A DNA stretch of 64,000 bases from CAZSSM01 sp964609385 (GTDB lineage Bacteria; Planctomycetota; Planctomycetia; Isosphaerales; Isosphaeraceae). Numbering within the stretch: position 1 is the first letter of the stretch; each line of letters begins with the position of its first letter. Made by a program: the position numbers and the translations under genes. Below, one piece after another: positions 26,936-38,600 of this stretch. The notes under the pieces were generated by a model. It did not search any database. It saw only the letters and a list, made by a program, of their open reading frames with translations, and was not told the DNA's origin. The stretch spans positions 1 through 64,000 of the forward strand of contig CAZSSM010000024.1 in assembly GCA_964609385.1 (NCBI GenBank), in the 5' to 3' direction.

Positions 26936-27526
26936 ATGATCCTCTCCTTGATCCTGATCGCGACGGTCCCCACGTCGACTCCGGCCGCGCCTTCAGCCCT
27001 TGAGGACGACGGGCGGCCGATTCCCTGTGCGATCGCTTCGATCTATTATCTGAGCAGCCTCGAGGGAGGTGACGCGACGCTGGAGCAGGTCCGCGAGGTG
27101 TTCGAGGAGGTCGCCGGAACTGATGCGACCGCCCACTCGATCGCCGAGATCCGTCGCGTTGCCGAGTCGCTCGGCCACCGTTCGCGCGTCCTCGACCTCG
27201 GTCGCACCGGGCTCCCGCTCAGACAACCTTTTCTGGTTTGGCTCAACAACGGCCAGCGCGCCCACTTCCTTGTCTGCATGCCCGATCCCTCGAAGGATCG
27301 GTTCCTCCTGCTCGACGGCGACCGGCCTCCGATCCCCGTCTCGCCGGACACGCTGATCGATATGCTCCCCGAAGATCCCCAGGTCGGCCTCATCCTCGAC
27401 CCCGAGCCCGATCCGACTATCTCCCTCGGCATCGCACTGACGACCCTCGGCGCCTCGATGATGGTCGCTTCCCTCGTCTTCCGCTACGGCTTCGGCCTGG
27501 GAGCGCCCCGAGCGTCGAAGAGCTGA
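26936..27526 (+). CDS. Membrane-anchored C39-like cysteine peptidase domain protein
   Basis: A 196-residue protein: leader (MILSLILIATVPTSTPAAPS), a compact C39/papain-like domain, and one C-terminal membrane helix (about 163-184). The likely triad is C31 in RPIPCAIASIYYL, H110 in GQRAHFLVCMP and D127 in FLLLDGDRPP. The usual oxyanion-hole Gln before the Cys is not evident, and CG is CA. Classical C39 domains cut double-glycine leaders on the cytoplasmic side. Here the leader would place the domain outside the inner membrane. Proteolysis of another cluster product is a hypothesis. The ATG at 26936 is preferred over a start overlapping the previous gene, because GGTGA lies 6 nt upstream. Confidence 0.7.
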   Translation: MILSLILIATVPTSTPAAPSALEDDGRPIPCAIASIYYLSSLEGGDATLEQVREVFEEVAGTDATAHSIAEIRRVAESLGHRSRVLDLGRTGLPLRQPFLVWLNNGQRAHFLVCMPDPSKDRFLLLDGDRPPIPVSPDTLIDMLPEDPQVGLILDPEPDPTISLGIALTTLGASMMVASLVFRYGFGLGAPRASKS

Positions 27527-28074
27527 GGTCGACGTTTGCTTATCGAGACGGTTCTATGACTCCTCCTTCTACAGACTGGCTAATAATTTGGATCGCTGGG
27601 GACTGACCCGCTCGGAGGACAAACCCGAGGGCTGATCTCCCTGGACCGGCCAACGGCCATCGCCATGGGTCGGCCAACCCTGGACTGTGTCCTCGAGGTC
27701 TGCCCCGCTTCGCAGTCCCCATCCACACCCGTGCGGTGCTGAAATTGGGATTAGGCCGGAGGCCGACTCCAGTACGGACTGATGAACTTGCTCGATCATT
27801 GATGACCAGTCTGTTGGCGATCCTCAGACGACGGTCGCCGACGGCGAGTTGTCGGACGCCTCGAGTTTGCGTAGGCTCAAAGCGGCGCATATAATGTTGC
27901 CCCTCTGTGATCGGCTTCGCGAACTGTGTCGACCTCCAAATCAGCGAGTGAAATCGATGATCACGATTCGCGTTCAGAGGGATCGGCGGGGCAGGTTTTG
28001 ACCGTCAGGCCGATCGCCGTTGTCGATTGTTTTGCGATCCGCAATTTCCGACACCCTTCAAAGGATCACCAGCC
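27527..28074. other. 548-bp intergenic region before acetolactate synthase
   Basis: It contains no convincing gene. Apart from the promoter candidate at 27867-27895 there are no obvious leader-peptide or T-box features, such as a run of branched-chain codons before a terminator, although I could not fold the region. Confidence 0.4.
27867..27895 (+). promoter_or_regulatory. Candidate sigma-70 promoter for ilvB
   Basis: A perfect TATAAT at 27890-27895 is preceded after 17 bp by TTGCGT at 27867-27872. The transcript would carry a leader of about 170 nt before the GTG start at 28075. Confidence 0.55.
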
Positions 28075-29853
<1,779 letters not shown>

Positions 29854-30047
29854 CGACGACCGAACCCGTGAGCCGAACACCCTTCACCCTTCTCGCCGTA
29901 CCGATCGCGCCAATCGATCAAATCATAACGGTTGGCGCGAAACGTGCAATGGACGACATCTGCATCGTTTGTCCACCATCAGGCCAGTCGTCCTCGAGTC
30001 TTTGAAGTGGGATGCCGGCCGAATCGGCAGGAAGGAGCATCGACACG

Positions 30048-31292
30048 ATGGCAGGCTCAACCACCAACGCCTCGAGACCAAAGGCGTCTCGACGGACCAG
30101 CGTATGGTCTCGGCTCCAATCCTCGGCCATGTCTTGGTCGATTCCCTTAGGACGCTATTTCGGGATCCCCGTCTTCGTTCATTGGACGTTCACGATCCTG
30201 CTGGCTTTCGTGGGTTTCAGTTACTTCACCGCGACCGAGGGCGATCTCCGCGCCACGGGAATGGGGATCGCACTGATCTTGGCCGTCTTCGGATGCGTTC
30301 TGCTCCACGAGTACGGCCACGCCCTGATGGCGCGGCGGTTCGGGGTGGGCACCACTGACATCACGCTGTTGCCGATCGGCGGGGTGGCCCGACTGGAGCG
30401 GATGCCCGAGGGACCGGGACAAGAACTGCTGGTCGCGATCGCCGGGCCGTTAGTCAATGTGGGCATCGCAATCGTGCTGATGCTGGTCGGAGCACGGCTC
30501 CCGAGTACCGGTTTGATGGGGGGCGATTTCGCCGACGGGTTCTTCCTGCTCGATTATCTCCTGTTCGTGAACCTGTTCCTGGTGGGCTTCAATCTGCTGC
30601 CGGCTTTCCCGATGGATGGGGGTCGGATGCTCCGCTCTTTGTTGGCCTTGAAGCTGCCGTACGCACGGGCGACTCGGATCGCCGCATCGGTCGGCCAGTT
30701 GATGGCGATCCTGTTCGCTTTCGTCGGCTTGTTGGTGATCGGCAACCCGCTCTTGCTGCTGATCGCGTTCTTTGTCTGGACCGGCGCGGAGGGCGAGGCC
30801 AGGCAAGTCGAGGAGCGGGTCAGCCTGCAAGATGTCTTGGTCCGTCACGCGATGCTGACCGACTACCAGAGCCTTCGTCCTCACGACACGCTGGCCACGG
30901 CCGTCAGTGCGCTCTTGGCCGGCTCACAGCCCGACTTCCCGGTCATCACGGAAGACGGTCGGCTCGTCGGGATTCTGAGCCGACGCGGCCTGATTGAGGG
31001 CTTGAGCCGCCATGGTCGCGATGCCCGGGTCGGCGACCACCTCGTCGACTCCGGCCCGACGATGATCGACATCAATGAGTATGTCTTGCCCGCGTTGGGC
31101 CCGCTTCGCTCGGGTGAGATTCCCTGCATGGTCGTGGTCGATCACGGACACCCGGTCGGAATCCTTAATCTGGACAATATCTCCGAATACCTGATGGTGC
31201 GAACCGCCCTTATGGCCAACGGCCATCCTCCGTCAGAGTCCGATCCCAACCGGCTCCGAGGCCGAGAGACCGGCACTCCGATCAGCGTTTGA
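30048..31292 (+). CDS. Site-2 protease-type M50 metalloprotease with CBS domains
   Basis: A 414-residue intramembrane zinc protease. Residues about 40-270 form the membrane protease core: HEYGH at 87-91 (zinc ligands and catalytic Glu) and NLLPAFPMDGGR with D190 as the third ligand. About six membrane segments surround them. Residues about 280-400 are a pair of CBS domains (TLATAVSALLAGS, FPVITEDGRLVGILSR, MVVVDHGHPVGIL), which usually sense adenine nucleotides. Such proteins cleave membrane-bound transcription regulators or signal-peptide remnants; the substrate is unknown. GGAAGGAG precedes the ATG at 30048. It ends at a strong terminator shared with the convergent regulator gene. Confidence 0.9.
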   Translation: MAGSTTNASRPKASRRTSVWSRLQSSAMSWSIPLGRYFGIPVFVHWTFTILLAFVGFSYFTATEGDLRATGMGIALILAVFGCVLLHEYGHALMARRFGVGTTDITLLPIGGVARLERMPEGPGQELLVAIAGPLVNVGIAIVLMLVGARLPSTGLMGGDFADGFFLLDYLLFVNLFLVGFNLLPAFPMDGGRMLRSLLALKLPYARATRIAASVGQLMAILFAFVGLLVIGNPLLLLIAFFVWTGAEGEARQVEERVSLQDVLVRHAMLTDYQSLRPHDTLATAVSALLAGSQPDFPVITEDGRLVGILSRRGLIEGLSRHGRDARVGDHLVDSGPTMIDINEYVLPALGPLRSGEIPCMVVVDHGHPVGILNLDNISEYLMVRTALMANGHPPSESDPNRLRGRETGTPISV

Positions 31293-31334
31293 GCTGACGA
31301 ATCATTCAGACCAAAATTCTTCGCAAAAAGCGTC

Positions 31335-31377
31335 CATCGAGGAGCTTCGGCGACAAGATTTCCGAAGCTCCTCGATG
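31335..31377. terminator. Strong bidirectional hairpin between convergent genes
   Basis: A perfect 16-bp inverted repeat (CATCGAGGAGCTTCGG at 31335-31350 and its complement at 31362-31377) with an 11-nt loop lies between the M50 protease gene and the convergent regulator gene. It has no long T tract on either side. Confidence 0.65.
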
Positions 31378-31407
31378 TCTTCCCCGTTCGCGGACGCAAC
31401 AACGGTA

Positions 31408-33138
31408 TCAAGGTGTCGCGCAGGTCGGTTCGTCGTTCGTGAGGAGACCGTACTTTTTCATTTTCTTATAAAGAGTCGTTCGATTGATATCGAGGACCCG
31501 CGCGGTCTCTTGGCGGTTCCAATTCAGGGCTTCTAGGGCACGGAGGATGATCTGCTTCTCGGGCTCCTCGAGAGCCTCCTTGAGCGGCATGATTGTGGAG
31601 CCTTGAGATGCTCCGTTGGGGTCGTTCCCGTCGCGCCCGTTGAGGCCATTCTCATGAAGAACAGCCTCGCTGAGGTTCACCATCAGGGCGTCGGGCCGGA
31701 TCAGATCCACGGTGCTGAGCAACACACCGCGTTCCACGACGCTGGCCAGTTCGGACAGGTTGCCCGGCCAACGATGCGCGTGCAGCATCCGGAGGGACTC
31801 GGGAGCGAAACCGATGACCGACTTACCAAGCTGACGTGCAAACTGGTCCCGGAAGTGCTCGGCGAGCAGATCCAAGTCGTCGAGCCGTCGCCGAAGCGGC
31901 GGTAAACGGAGCGTGACGGCACAGACACGGTAGTAGAGGTCCTCGCGGAAAAACCCCTGCTCGACCAGAGACCCCAGTGGAACACGGCTGGTCATGATCA
32001 CGCGGACGTCGGCGCGATAGCTTTGGTCCGAGCCGATCGGCAGGAACGTCCCATCCTGAAAGAAGCGGGCGAGCCGCTCTTGGATCTCGACGGGCATTTC
32101 GGAAACTTCGTCGAGGACGAGCGTCCCGCCGTGGGCATGCGCGATCCTTCCGGCAACACTCTGACCGCCATGCGAAGCGATCCCCGGTGCGACACCGAAG
32201 AGGGCCGACTCCAAGGCCGGCACGCCCTGATCGCGACAACTCAACTCGACCAGCGGTCCGAGCCGTCGAGGACTCCACTCGTGGATCCGACGCGCCATCC
32301 GCGTCTTGCCCGTCCCACGCTCCCCGACCAAGAGGACCGGCATAGCCGAGGCGGCCACGGCACGGGCCAGGCTCAGAGCTTGTTGGAAACCAGGGTCGCG
32401 ACCGACCAGGGGTTCCGTCCCATCGACCAGTCCGGCCCCATCGTGACGGACCGCCACAACCGGAGCCATTGGTGTGCCGCCGCCGGGTGCCTGACGCGTC
32501 GGCGGCGGACCGTTCTCGGGATCGGGGAACCGGGGCAGCAACGACAACTCGCCGATGTCCGGCAGTTCGCTCAACTCCGTCCGCGTGTTCGACCCGACCG
32601 ACCCGCTGGGAGCGATCGGGTTGAAGTCCTGCTCGTGATCTCGATAACCGTCAGCGCCGTTGGAGTGCGGATGAGCCGGCATGTGCGACGGGAACGATGT
32701 GGTCGGCGGATGGCCGTTGCCATAGGCGTGCGCTTGGCCCAGCGATCCGGTCGATTCCACGGGCCGCGGGCGGGCCTGTTGCAAAGCGAGGGTGACCGCA
32801 GCGCGTAGTTCGCTGGCCGGTAGGGGCCAACGGAGCACGCTGGCGGCCTTCATCCGCTGCGCCTCTTGGATCCGGTCGGGGTCGCGACGGGTCATCAGAA
32901 GGATCACGGGCATCTGATGATGCTTACGCCGCGCGTAGCTGAGCAGCTCCAGCGCATCGGGGTTATCCGGGTCCACGCCTGCAATCAGCAGGTCGGCCCC
33001 CTCACGCTCCAGGAGCCGAACGGCCTGGCGGTCGTTCTCCGCCTCGATGATCTCATGACCCCCGGAACGGAGCATCGAGACCATCAGGCCGAGCCCGTCC
33101 GGATCGTCGTGGACCACAAGAACGCGGAATTGTGTCAT
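31408..33138 (-). CDS. Degenerate receiver / AAA+ / Fis-type DNA-binding regulator
   Basis: A 576-residue protein built like an NtrC-type activator. Residues 1-118 are a receiver domain, but position 54, normally the phosphorylated Asp, is Gly (DLLIAGVDPDNP), and the usual Lys is Trp (VLRWPL). A linker rich in Pro, Gly and His follows. Residues about 240-480 are the AAA+ domain: Walker A GERGTGKT (272-279), Walker B TLVLDEVSEM and arginine-finger region FREDLYYR. The GAFTGA loop that contacts sigma-54 is missing (ALFGVAPGIASHGG). The C-terminus has a Fis-type helix-turn-helix (RQETARVLDINRTTLYKKM). It probably binds DNA but is unlikely to be a classical phosphorylated sigma-54 activator. ATG 33138 begins the receiver. 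Confidence 0.85.
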   Translation of the reverse strand: MTQFRVLVVHDDPDGLGLMVSMLRSGGHEIIEAENDRQAVRLLEREGADLLIAGVDPDNPDALELLSYARRKHHQMPVILLMTRRDPDRIQEAQRMKAASVLRWPLPASELRAAVTLALQQARPRPVESTGSLGQAHAYGNGHPPTTSFPSHMPAHPHSNGADGYRDHEQDFNPIAPSGSVGSNTRTELSELPDIGELSLLPRFPDPENGPPPTRQAPGGGTPMAPVVAVRHDGAGLVDGTEPLVGRDPGFQQALSLARAVAASAMPVLLVGERGTGKTRMARRIHEWSPRRLGPLVELSCRDQGVPALESALFGVAPGIASHGGQSVAGRIAHAHGGTLVLDEVSEMPVEIQERLARFFQDGTFLPIGSDQSYRADVRVIMTSRVPLGSLVEQGFFREDLYYRVCAVTLRLPPLRRRLDDLDLLAEHFRDQFARQLGKSVIGFAPESLRMLHAHRWPGNLSELASVVERGVLLSTVDLIRPDALMVNLSEAVLHENGLNGRDGNDPNGASQGSTIMPLKEALEEPEKQIILRALEALNWNRQETARVLDINRTTLYKKMKKYGLLTNDEPTCATP

Positions 33139-33397
33139 CGGATCAATCTCTCGATCGTAAGGCACACGCCGAGGGGGAACGCGGAGCCAGGGCCAACATG
33201 CTTCATCCATGAGCCTTAAGGGATGCGGAGGTCCGCCACATGGGCGCGAGGGGTTACCTCCAGAGGACGATGTGGGACTCCGAGCCGATCCGGTCTGATG
33301 CGGGACGCTCGAGTCGAATCGTCCCCCGATGGCGAGGCGTTTGGGGCGCCGCCGCGGGGACCGAGTCGATCCGGGCAGGTCTGGGACAGTCGGGACG

Positions 33398-34555
33398 TCA
33401 GGTCGCGCGGTCGCGGGCCCTTTCAGGCAAGACATCATTATTCGAGGGCCGTGCTCCGCGGGGTTTCGTTTTGTCCTGATCGGTCACTGGGACCGTCCCG
33501 GCACGTGGATGCGCCGCGCCGTAAGCAGCACGGACATGTTCGTCGGAGACGTGGGTGTAAATCTGTGTTGTGGTCAAGCGTCGATGGCCGAGCATTTCTT
33601 GGACGCTCCGGAGATCGGCTCCCCGTTCCAACAAGTGGGTCGCGAAGCTGTGCCTAAGGCGATGCGGGCTGCTTGAGGCAGGCAAGCCCGCCCGCGTCGC
33701 ATGACCCTCGAAGAGCCGGCCGACGCTCCGAGCGCTGAGCCGGCCGCCGTCCCGATTGAGGAACAACGCCGGCTCTTCGGCGATCGCCGGGCGTCGGACG
33801 CTTCGCCAATGCACGATCCATTCCATGGCCGACGAACCGACCGGACAAAGCCGCTGACGACGTCCCTTGCCGTTGACGCGCACCAGACCCGATTCGTCGT
33901 CCACATCGACACAATCGAGTGCCACGAGTTCGCTGACCCGCAACCCTCCACCGTAGAGCGTTTCGAACAGAGCGCGGTCGCGGATCCCGAGCGGATTGTC
34001 CGTCGGAATCGCCTCGAGGAACCGCAAAATCGGCTCCACTTCGAGCGTTTCGGGCAGGCGTCGAGGCTGCTTGGGCGTGCGCAATGAAGCGGTCGGGTCG
34101 CCCTCGGTCCAGCCGCGTCGCCTGAGGAAACGATAGAACGAACGCAGGCTCGAGATCTGCCGAGCCGTTGTAGAAGCGGCCTGTTCTCGCCGATGGAGCC
34201 AGATTCCATACCGCGAGACCATCGAGCCGTCGGCACGTTCGGGACAATGCAGGACCTCGGGATGCTCTGCTTCGAGGTAGCGTGCGAACTCAGCCAGATC
34301 GATCCGATAGGCGCGGATCGTGTGCGGCGAGGCCTGGCGTTCACCGTACAGATGATCGAGAAACTCCACGACGCTAGCGGGGATTGCGTCGGCTCCGACG
34401 AACCACGGGGACGACTCCCAGGCTCGCGATGGATCACCATGGCGCTTTGCTCGATCCGTCCCGTTCGGTTCTCCCGATTCCGATGCGGCTACGACCCGAT
34501 TGGGGGCGAGAGGCTCAAAACGATCAGCCGGGCTGATGGATCGGGTCCGTGTCAT
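33398..34555 (-). CDS. XerC/XerD-type tyrosine recombinase
   Basis: A 385-residue site-specific recombinase. Residues about 50-140 form the core-binding (SAM-like) domain (VVEFLDHLYGERQASPHTIRAY). The catalytic domain carries Arg in GGGLRVSELV, Lys in NGKGRRQRL, HRLRH, and LGHRRLTTTQIYTH with the nucleophilic Tyr. This is the Xer family, which resolves chromosome dimers, but mobile-element integrases share the layout. It has extra N-terminal (about 45) and C-terminal (about 40) tails. The ATG at 34555 follows GGGAG. Its start lies 128 bp from a divergent tRNA-Met gene. Confidence 0.88.
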   Translation of the reverse strand: MTRTRSISPADRFEPLAPNRVVAASESGEPNGTDRAKRHGDPSRAWESSPWFVGADAIPASVVEFLDHLYGERQASPHTIRAYRIDLAEFARYLEAEHPEVLHCPERADGSMVSRYGIWLHRREQAASTTARQISSLRSFYRFLRRRGWTEGDPTASLRTPKQPRRLPETLEVEPILRFLEAIPTDNPLGIRDRALFETLYGGGLRVSELVALDCVDVDDESGLVRVNGKGRRQRLCPVGSSAMEWIVHWRSVRRPAIAEEPALFLNRDGGRLSARSVGRLFEGHATRAGLPASSSPHRLRHSFATHLLERGADLRSVQEMLGHRRLTTTQIYTHVSDEHVRAAYGAAHPRAGTVPVTDQDKTKPRGARPSNNDVLPERARDRAT

Positions 34556-34683
34556 GGGATCGAACTCTCCCGGAACAGGGGTGGCGTGGAAGGGTACGCC
34601 ACAGGTCACGTCGAGAGACGCGCATCGACGGTCGATCGCGTGGTCCGTCTTGGCTCAAGAGCGACCGACCGCTACGATACTAG

Positions 34684-34756
34684 TGCGCCGTGGAGCAGCG
34701 GTTAGCTCGCCAGGCTCATAACCTGGAGGTCGCAGGTTCGATTCCTGCCGGCGCAA
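34684..34756 (+). tRNA. tRNA-Met (anticodon CAT), possibly initiator
   Basis: A full cloverleaf of 73 nt can be drawn: acceptor TGCGCCG with CGGCGCA, D stem GAGC/GCTC, anticodon stem CCAGG/CCTGG around CTCATAA, T stem GCAGG/CCTGC with loop TTCGATT, and discriminator A. CCA is not encoded. The weak U1-A72 pair and the D-arm sequence resemble initiator tRNA, but only two of the three G-C pairs expected at the end of the initiator anticodon stem are present, so elongator Met or Ile2 (CAT) remain possible. Confidence 0.88.
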
Positions 34757-35647
34757 CTGAGCAAACAGTCTGGGTCACCTCGTGTCGGCTTCGATGAATC
34801 TGCAATTCCCATGGGAACAAAGCAGAGACCTCGATTTACCACGTGGACGCTTTGTTTCGTCGAAAAGACCTCCTGAAGGCACCAGGCTCATCCGGCTCGA
34901 ACCGCTCCCACAGACATGACTGGATCGGGTCGAGTGCAAACGTACGAATGCACGAGGACGGATGACCGTTGCATGGATCTCAACACCGGGGACGGGCATG
35001 TTGTGGGAGTCGTCTCGTTCGAGAACCCCGATCAGCGTCAAGGTCAGACTCCTCGGAAAAACGATGGTCCCAATCGCTCCGGACCGTGGAGTGGTCGATG
35101 ATCGACCGCACAGTCGCTGGATATCATGTGCCAGTCGTCCGGGTGCAGTTCACCCGTGGACATCGAACTCGTGATCAGCACAGGATTCCAGGAGCAGCGT
35201 CGAGCGTGGAGGGCCGAACAGCAGTGCGTGAATGCATGGTGTTCGGAGAAGAGCCGAGATCGGCGTTCCTGTCGATTTACGGCAGCATGGCAGCGTTTGG
35301 GACGTTGCAGATTCCGTTTTTTTCCGGATGGAGCCGAACGAAGCACTCGTGACAACGGACCGTGACGAGGATCGAGAGGCGTTGTTGCCCAGGCAGACCA
35401 CGTGCCGAAGGATTCGTCCCGCATGAGCGTTGCGGCGAGTCAGCGTGCGATGTGGTCTTTGGACAACACTGCATTCTTTGTAACGGAGGGCCGCGGACAC
35501 TTGCCCGAAATTCGTCCTCGAATCGCATGAAGTTTTCGTGAGCGAAGACGGGGATCTTTGTCGTTTCGTCGGCTCAAAACGAACCATGCATGCATGATTG
35601 CCGCCCATGATGACTGGGCCGGGAACCGGTCCCCTGGAGATAGGTAC
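34757..35647. other. About 890 bp between tRNA-Met and lhr without a convincing gene
   Basis: Several overlapping frames of 60-150 codons exist on both strands, but none shows a ribosome binding site, family motif or steady codon bias. The GC content is somewhat lower than in neighbouring genes. I found no tmRNA, RNase P or second tRNA signature. It may contain an unrecognised RNA gene or the remains of an inserted element beside the recombinase/tRNA pair. Confidence 0.4.
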
Positions 35648-38600
35648 GTGGAGAGCATGGAGCCAAGTACCGGGGAGGCCCTAGAACAATTCTCCGAGCC
35701 GGTCCGACGCTGGTTCCTTGAGACTCTTGGTCCCCCGACCGACCCGCAGCGGCTCGGTTGGCCGATCATTGCGCGGGGCCAACATTGCTTGATCCAGGCG
35801 CCAACCGGCTCAGGCAAGACGTTGGCCGCCTTCCTCGTGGCCTTGGATCGACTCTGGCGTGAGGACATGGAGCCAGACCGGGTTCGCGTGCTGTATATCT
35901 CACCCCTGAAGGCCCTCAATGAGGACGTGGCGCGGAACCTTCAGCGCCCCTTAGAGGGGATCCGGGCCACGGCGGAGCGGTTAGAAGCACCGTTGCGACC
36001 GCTCCGATTGGGCGTCAGGACCGGCGATACGACCGCTTCGGCACGACAGCAGATGCGCAGGAATCCTCCGGAACTGCTGGTGACCACTCCCGAGTCCTTG
36101 CATCTCCTCCTGACCAGCGGTGCCCGCGAGATGCTTATCAATGTGGGGACGGTCATCGTCGACGAGATCCACGCCCTCTGCGGTCAGAAGCGGGGCGCGT
36201 TCCTGGCCCTGCTCCTGGAGCGGCTCGAGGCGCGGATCGACGGACCGCGTCCCGTTCGGATCGGGCTCTCGGCCACGATCCGACCGCTCGAGGTCGCCGC
36301 GCGGTTCCTCGGAGGAAACCGACCGGTCCGGCATCGCGATGGCCGGATCTCGCTTCGACGTCGACCGGTTCAGATCGTCGACGCATCGAAGCCCAAGCGT
36401 CTGGATCTTCAGGTGAGCCTTCCGGCCCTGGAAGCGCCCGAGGACGGTGTGGCCGAGTCGGTCTGGCCTGGGATCGAACGCCGATTGCTCCAAGAGATCG
36501 GCCGGCACCGCTCCACGATCGTCTTCGCCAATAACCGAAGGCTCGTCGAACGGCTGACCCAACGGCTCAATGCCTTGGCCGAGGCGACGGGCTCAACAGG
36601 CCCTCGTTCCTCCGATATCGAGGATCTGAATGATACCGAATCGACCGATGAATCCCGATTGGTCCGCGCTCATCACGGAAGTCTGAGCTTGGAGGAACGT
36701 CGACAGACCGAGTCGGCTTTGAAGCGTGGCGAGTTGGCCGGCGTGGTGGCGACGGCCTCCTTGGAAATGGGGATCGACATGGGCGCGGTCGACTTGGTCT
36801 GTCAGGTCGAGTCACCGGGTCAGGTCGCTCGGGGTTTGCAGCGGGTCGGTCGCGCCGGCCATGTCGTCGATCAGGCCAGTCGCGGTCGCCTGCTGGCCAA
36901 GACACGGTCGGACCTGCTTGAGTGCGCCGCGCTGGCCGGGGCGATGGCTCGGGGCGAGGTCGAACCGGTCCGGATGCCGACGCAATGCCTCGACGTTCTG
37001 GCCCAACAGGTCGTGGCCTGCGTGGCTGTCGACGATTGGGCGGTCGAGCCGCTCTGGCACGTAATCCGTCAGGCCGAGCCGTTCCGTGACCTCAGCCTGG
37101 CCAGCTTCGAGCGCGTGCTCAAACTGGTCTCCGGGCAGTATGGTGATGGGGTTCTGCGTGATCTCCGCGCCCGGATCGGCTGGGACCGAGTCCACAACGT
37201 GCTCCGCGCCCTGCCGGGCTCGTCGCAAATGGCCTGGAGCGGCGGTGGCACGATCCCCGAGACCGGCCAGTTTCCCGTCTACTTGGTCGACGACGGCCCG
37301 CGACTCGGGGAACTGGATGAGGAGTTCGTCCTGGAGCGGCGGCCCGGTGAGACGTTCGCCTTGGGCACCTCGACTTGGCGGATCGATCGGATCGAGCCCG
37401 ATCGGGTCTTGGTCAGCCCGGCCCCCGGTCAACCCTCCTTGATGCCGTTCTGGCGCGGCGAGCGCGCCCCGCGCTCCTTCGAGATGGGCCAAGCCATCGG
37501 TCGGTTGACCCGGACGATCGTCGAGCGGCTCGATGACTCCCGACTCCTCAGCGATCTGGAACAGGATCATTATTTGGATCGCCCGTCGGCCCGCGCTCTG
37601 CGCTCTCAAATCTCGAGGCAAGCCACGATTGCTGGCGTTGTGCCCGATGACCGGACCGTGTTGGTCGAGGCCTTCGTCGACCCGACCGGCGAGACCGCCC
37701 TGGCTGTCCTGCATCCGGCCGGCACCGCGCTCCATCATGCCTTAAAACTCGTCCTGGTCGATCGGCTTCAACAACGGCTGGGGATCGAAGTGGCCGCCCT
37801 CCACAGCCACGACGGCATTCTGTTCCGCGTGCCCGGCTTAGAGGACGGTCCTCCGCTCGATCTCCTCGAGGGGGTGACCGGCGATGAAGCCGAAGCGATC
37901 GTGCGTCGCGTGCTCCCCGAGTCGGCCCTGTTCGGGCTCCGGTTCCGCCAGAACGCCGACCGTGCCTTGCTTTTTCCCAAACCCGATCCAGGACGTCGGA
38001 CCCCACTCTGGTTGCAACGGCTCCGGGCCAAGGACCTGCTTCAGGCCGTCCGCGCGATACCCGACTTCCCGATCGTCCTGGAGACCTATCGCGAATGCTT
38101 GGTCGGCGTCCTGGAAATCGATCGGCTCGTCGCATTCCTGGACCGCATCAACCGGGGGGAGATCCGGGTCGTCACCCGTGATGCCACCATCGACGAGTCG
38201 TTCGAGAGCGGGGAACCATCACCGTTCGCCGCCGGACTCCTCCTCCAGTTCCAGACCCTTTTTCTCTATGAGTGGGACGAACCGAGGCGCCAGGCCGAAG
38301 GAAAGAGCTTGGCCGTCGATGCCGAGGGCCTGGACGACCTGCTCCGCGCCAGTCAAGCCGGCCCGTTGGACTCCGAGGCGGTTCGGCTGGTCGAAGCGCG
38401 GCTCCGAGGCGCAGGGAACGCCTCGAAGTCGGCCGAGGCCTTCGCCGAATACCTCCGACGCGTCGGGGACCTGACCCCTCGCGAGCTCGACGCGTCTCTT
38501 CGCCATCGACTCGACGAACTCCAAGCTCAGCAACGCGTCCGAGCGCTCCGCTTGTCCGGGACCCGAGAACCGGACCGCTGGATCCTTGAGGAGTCGGCCG

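Noticed and set aside
31603..33219. Plus-strand frames up to 261 codons opposite the AAA+ regulator
   Set aside because: Antisense shadows of a GC-rich gene with clear Walker and helix-turn-helix motifs.
34775..35424. Minus-strand frames of 88 and 126 codons after the tRNA
   Set aside because: No binding sites, irregular codon use and no recognisable motif.
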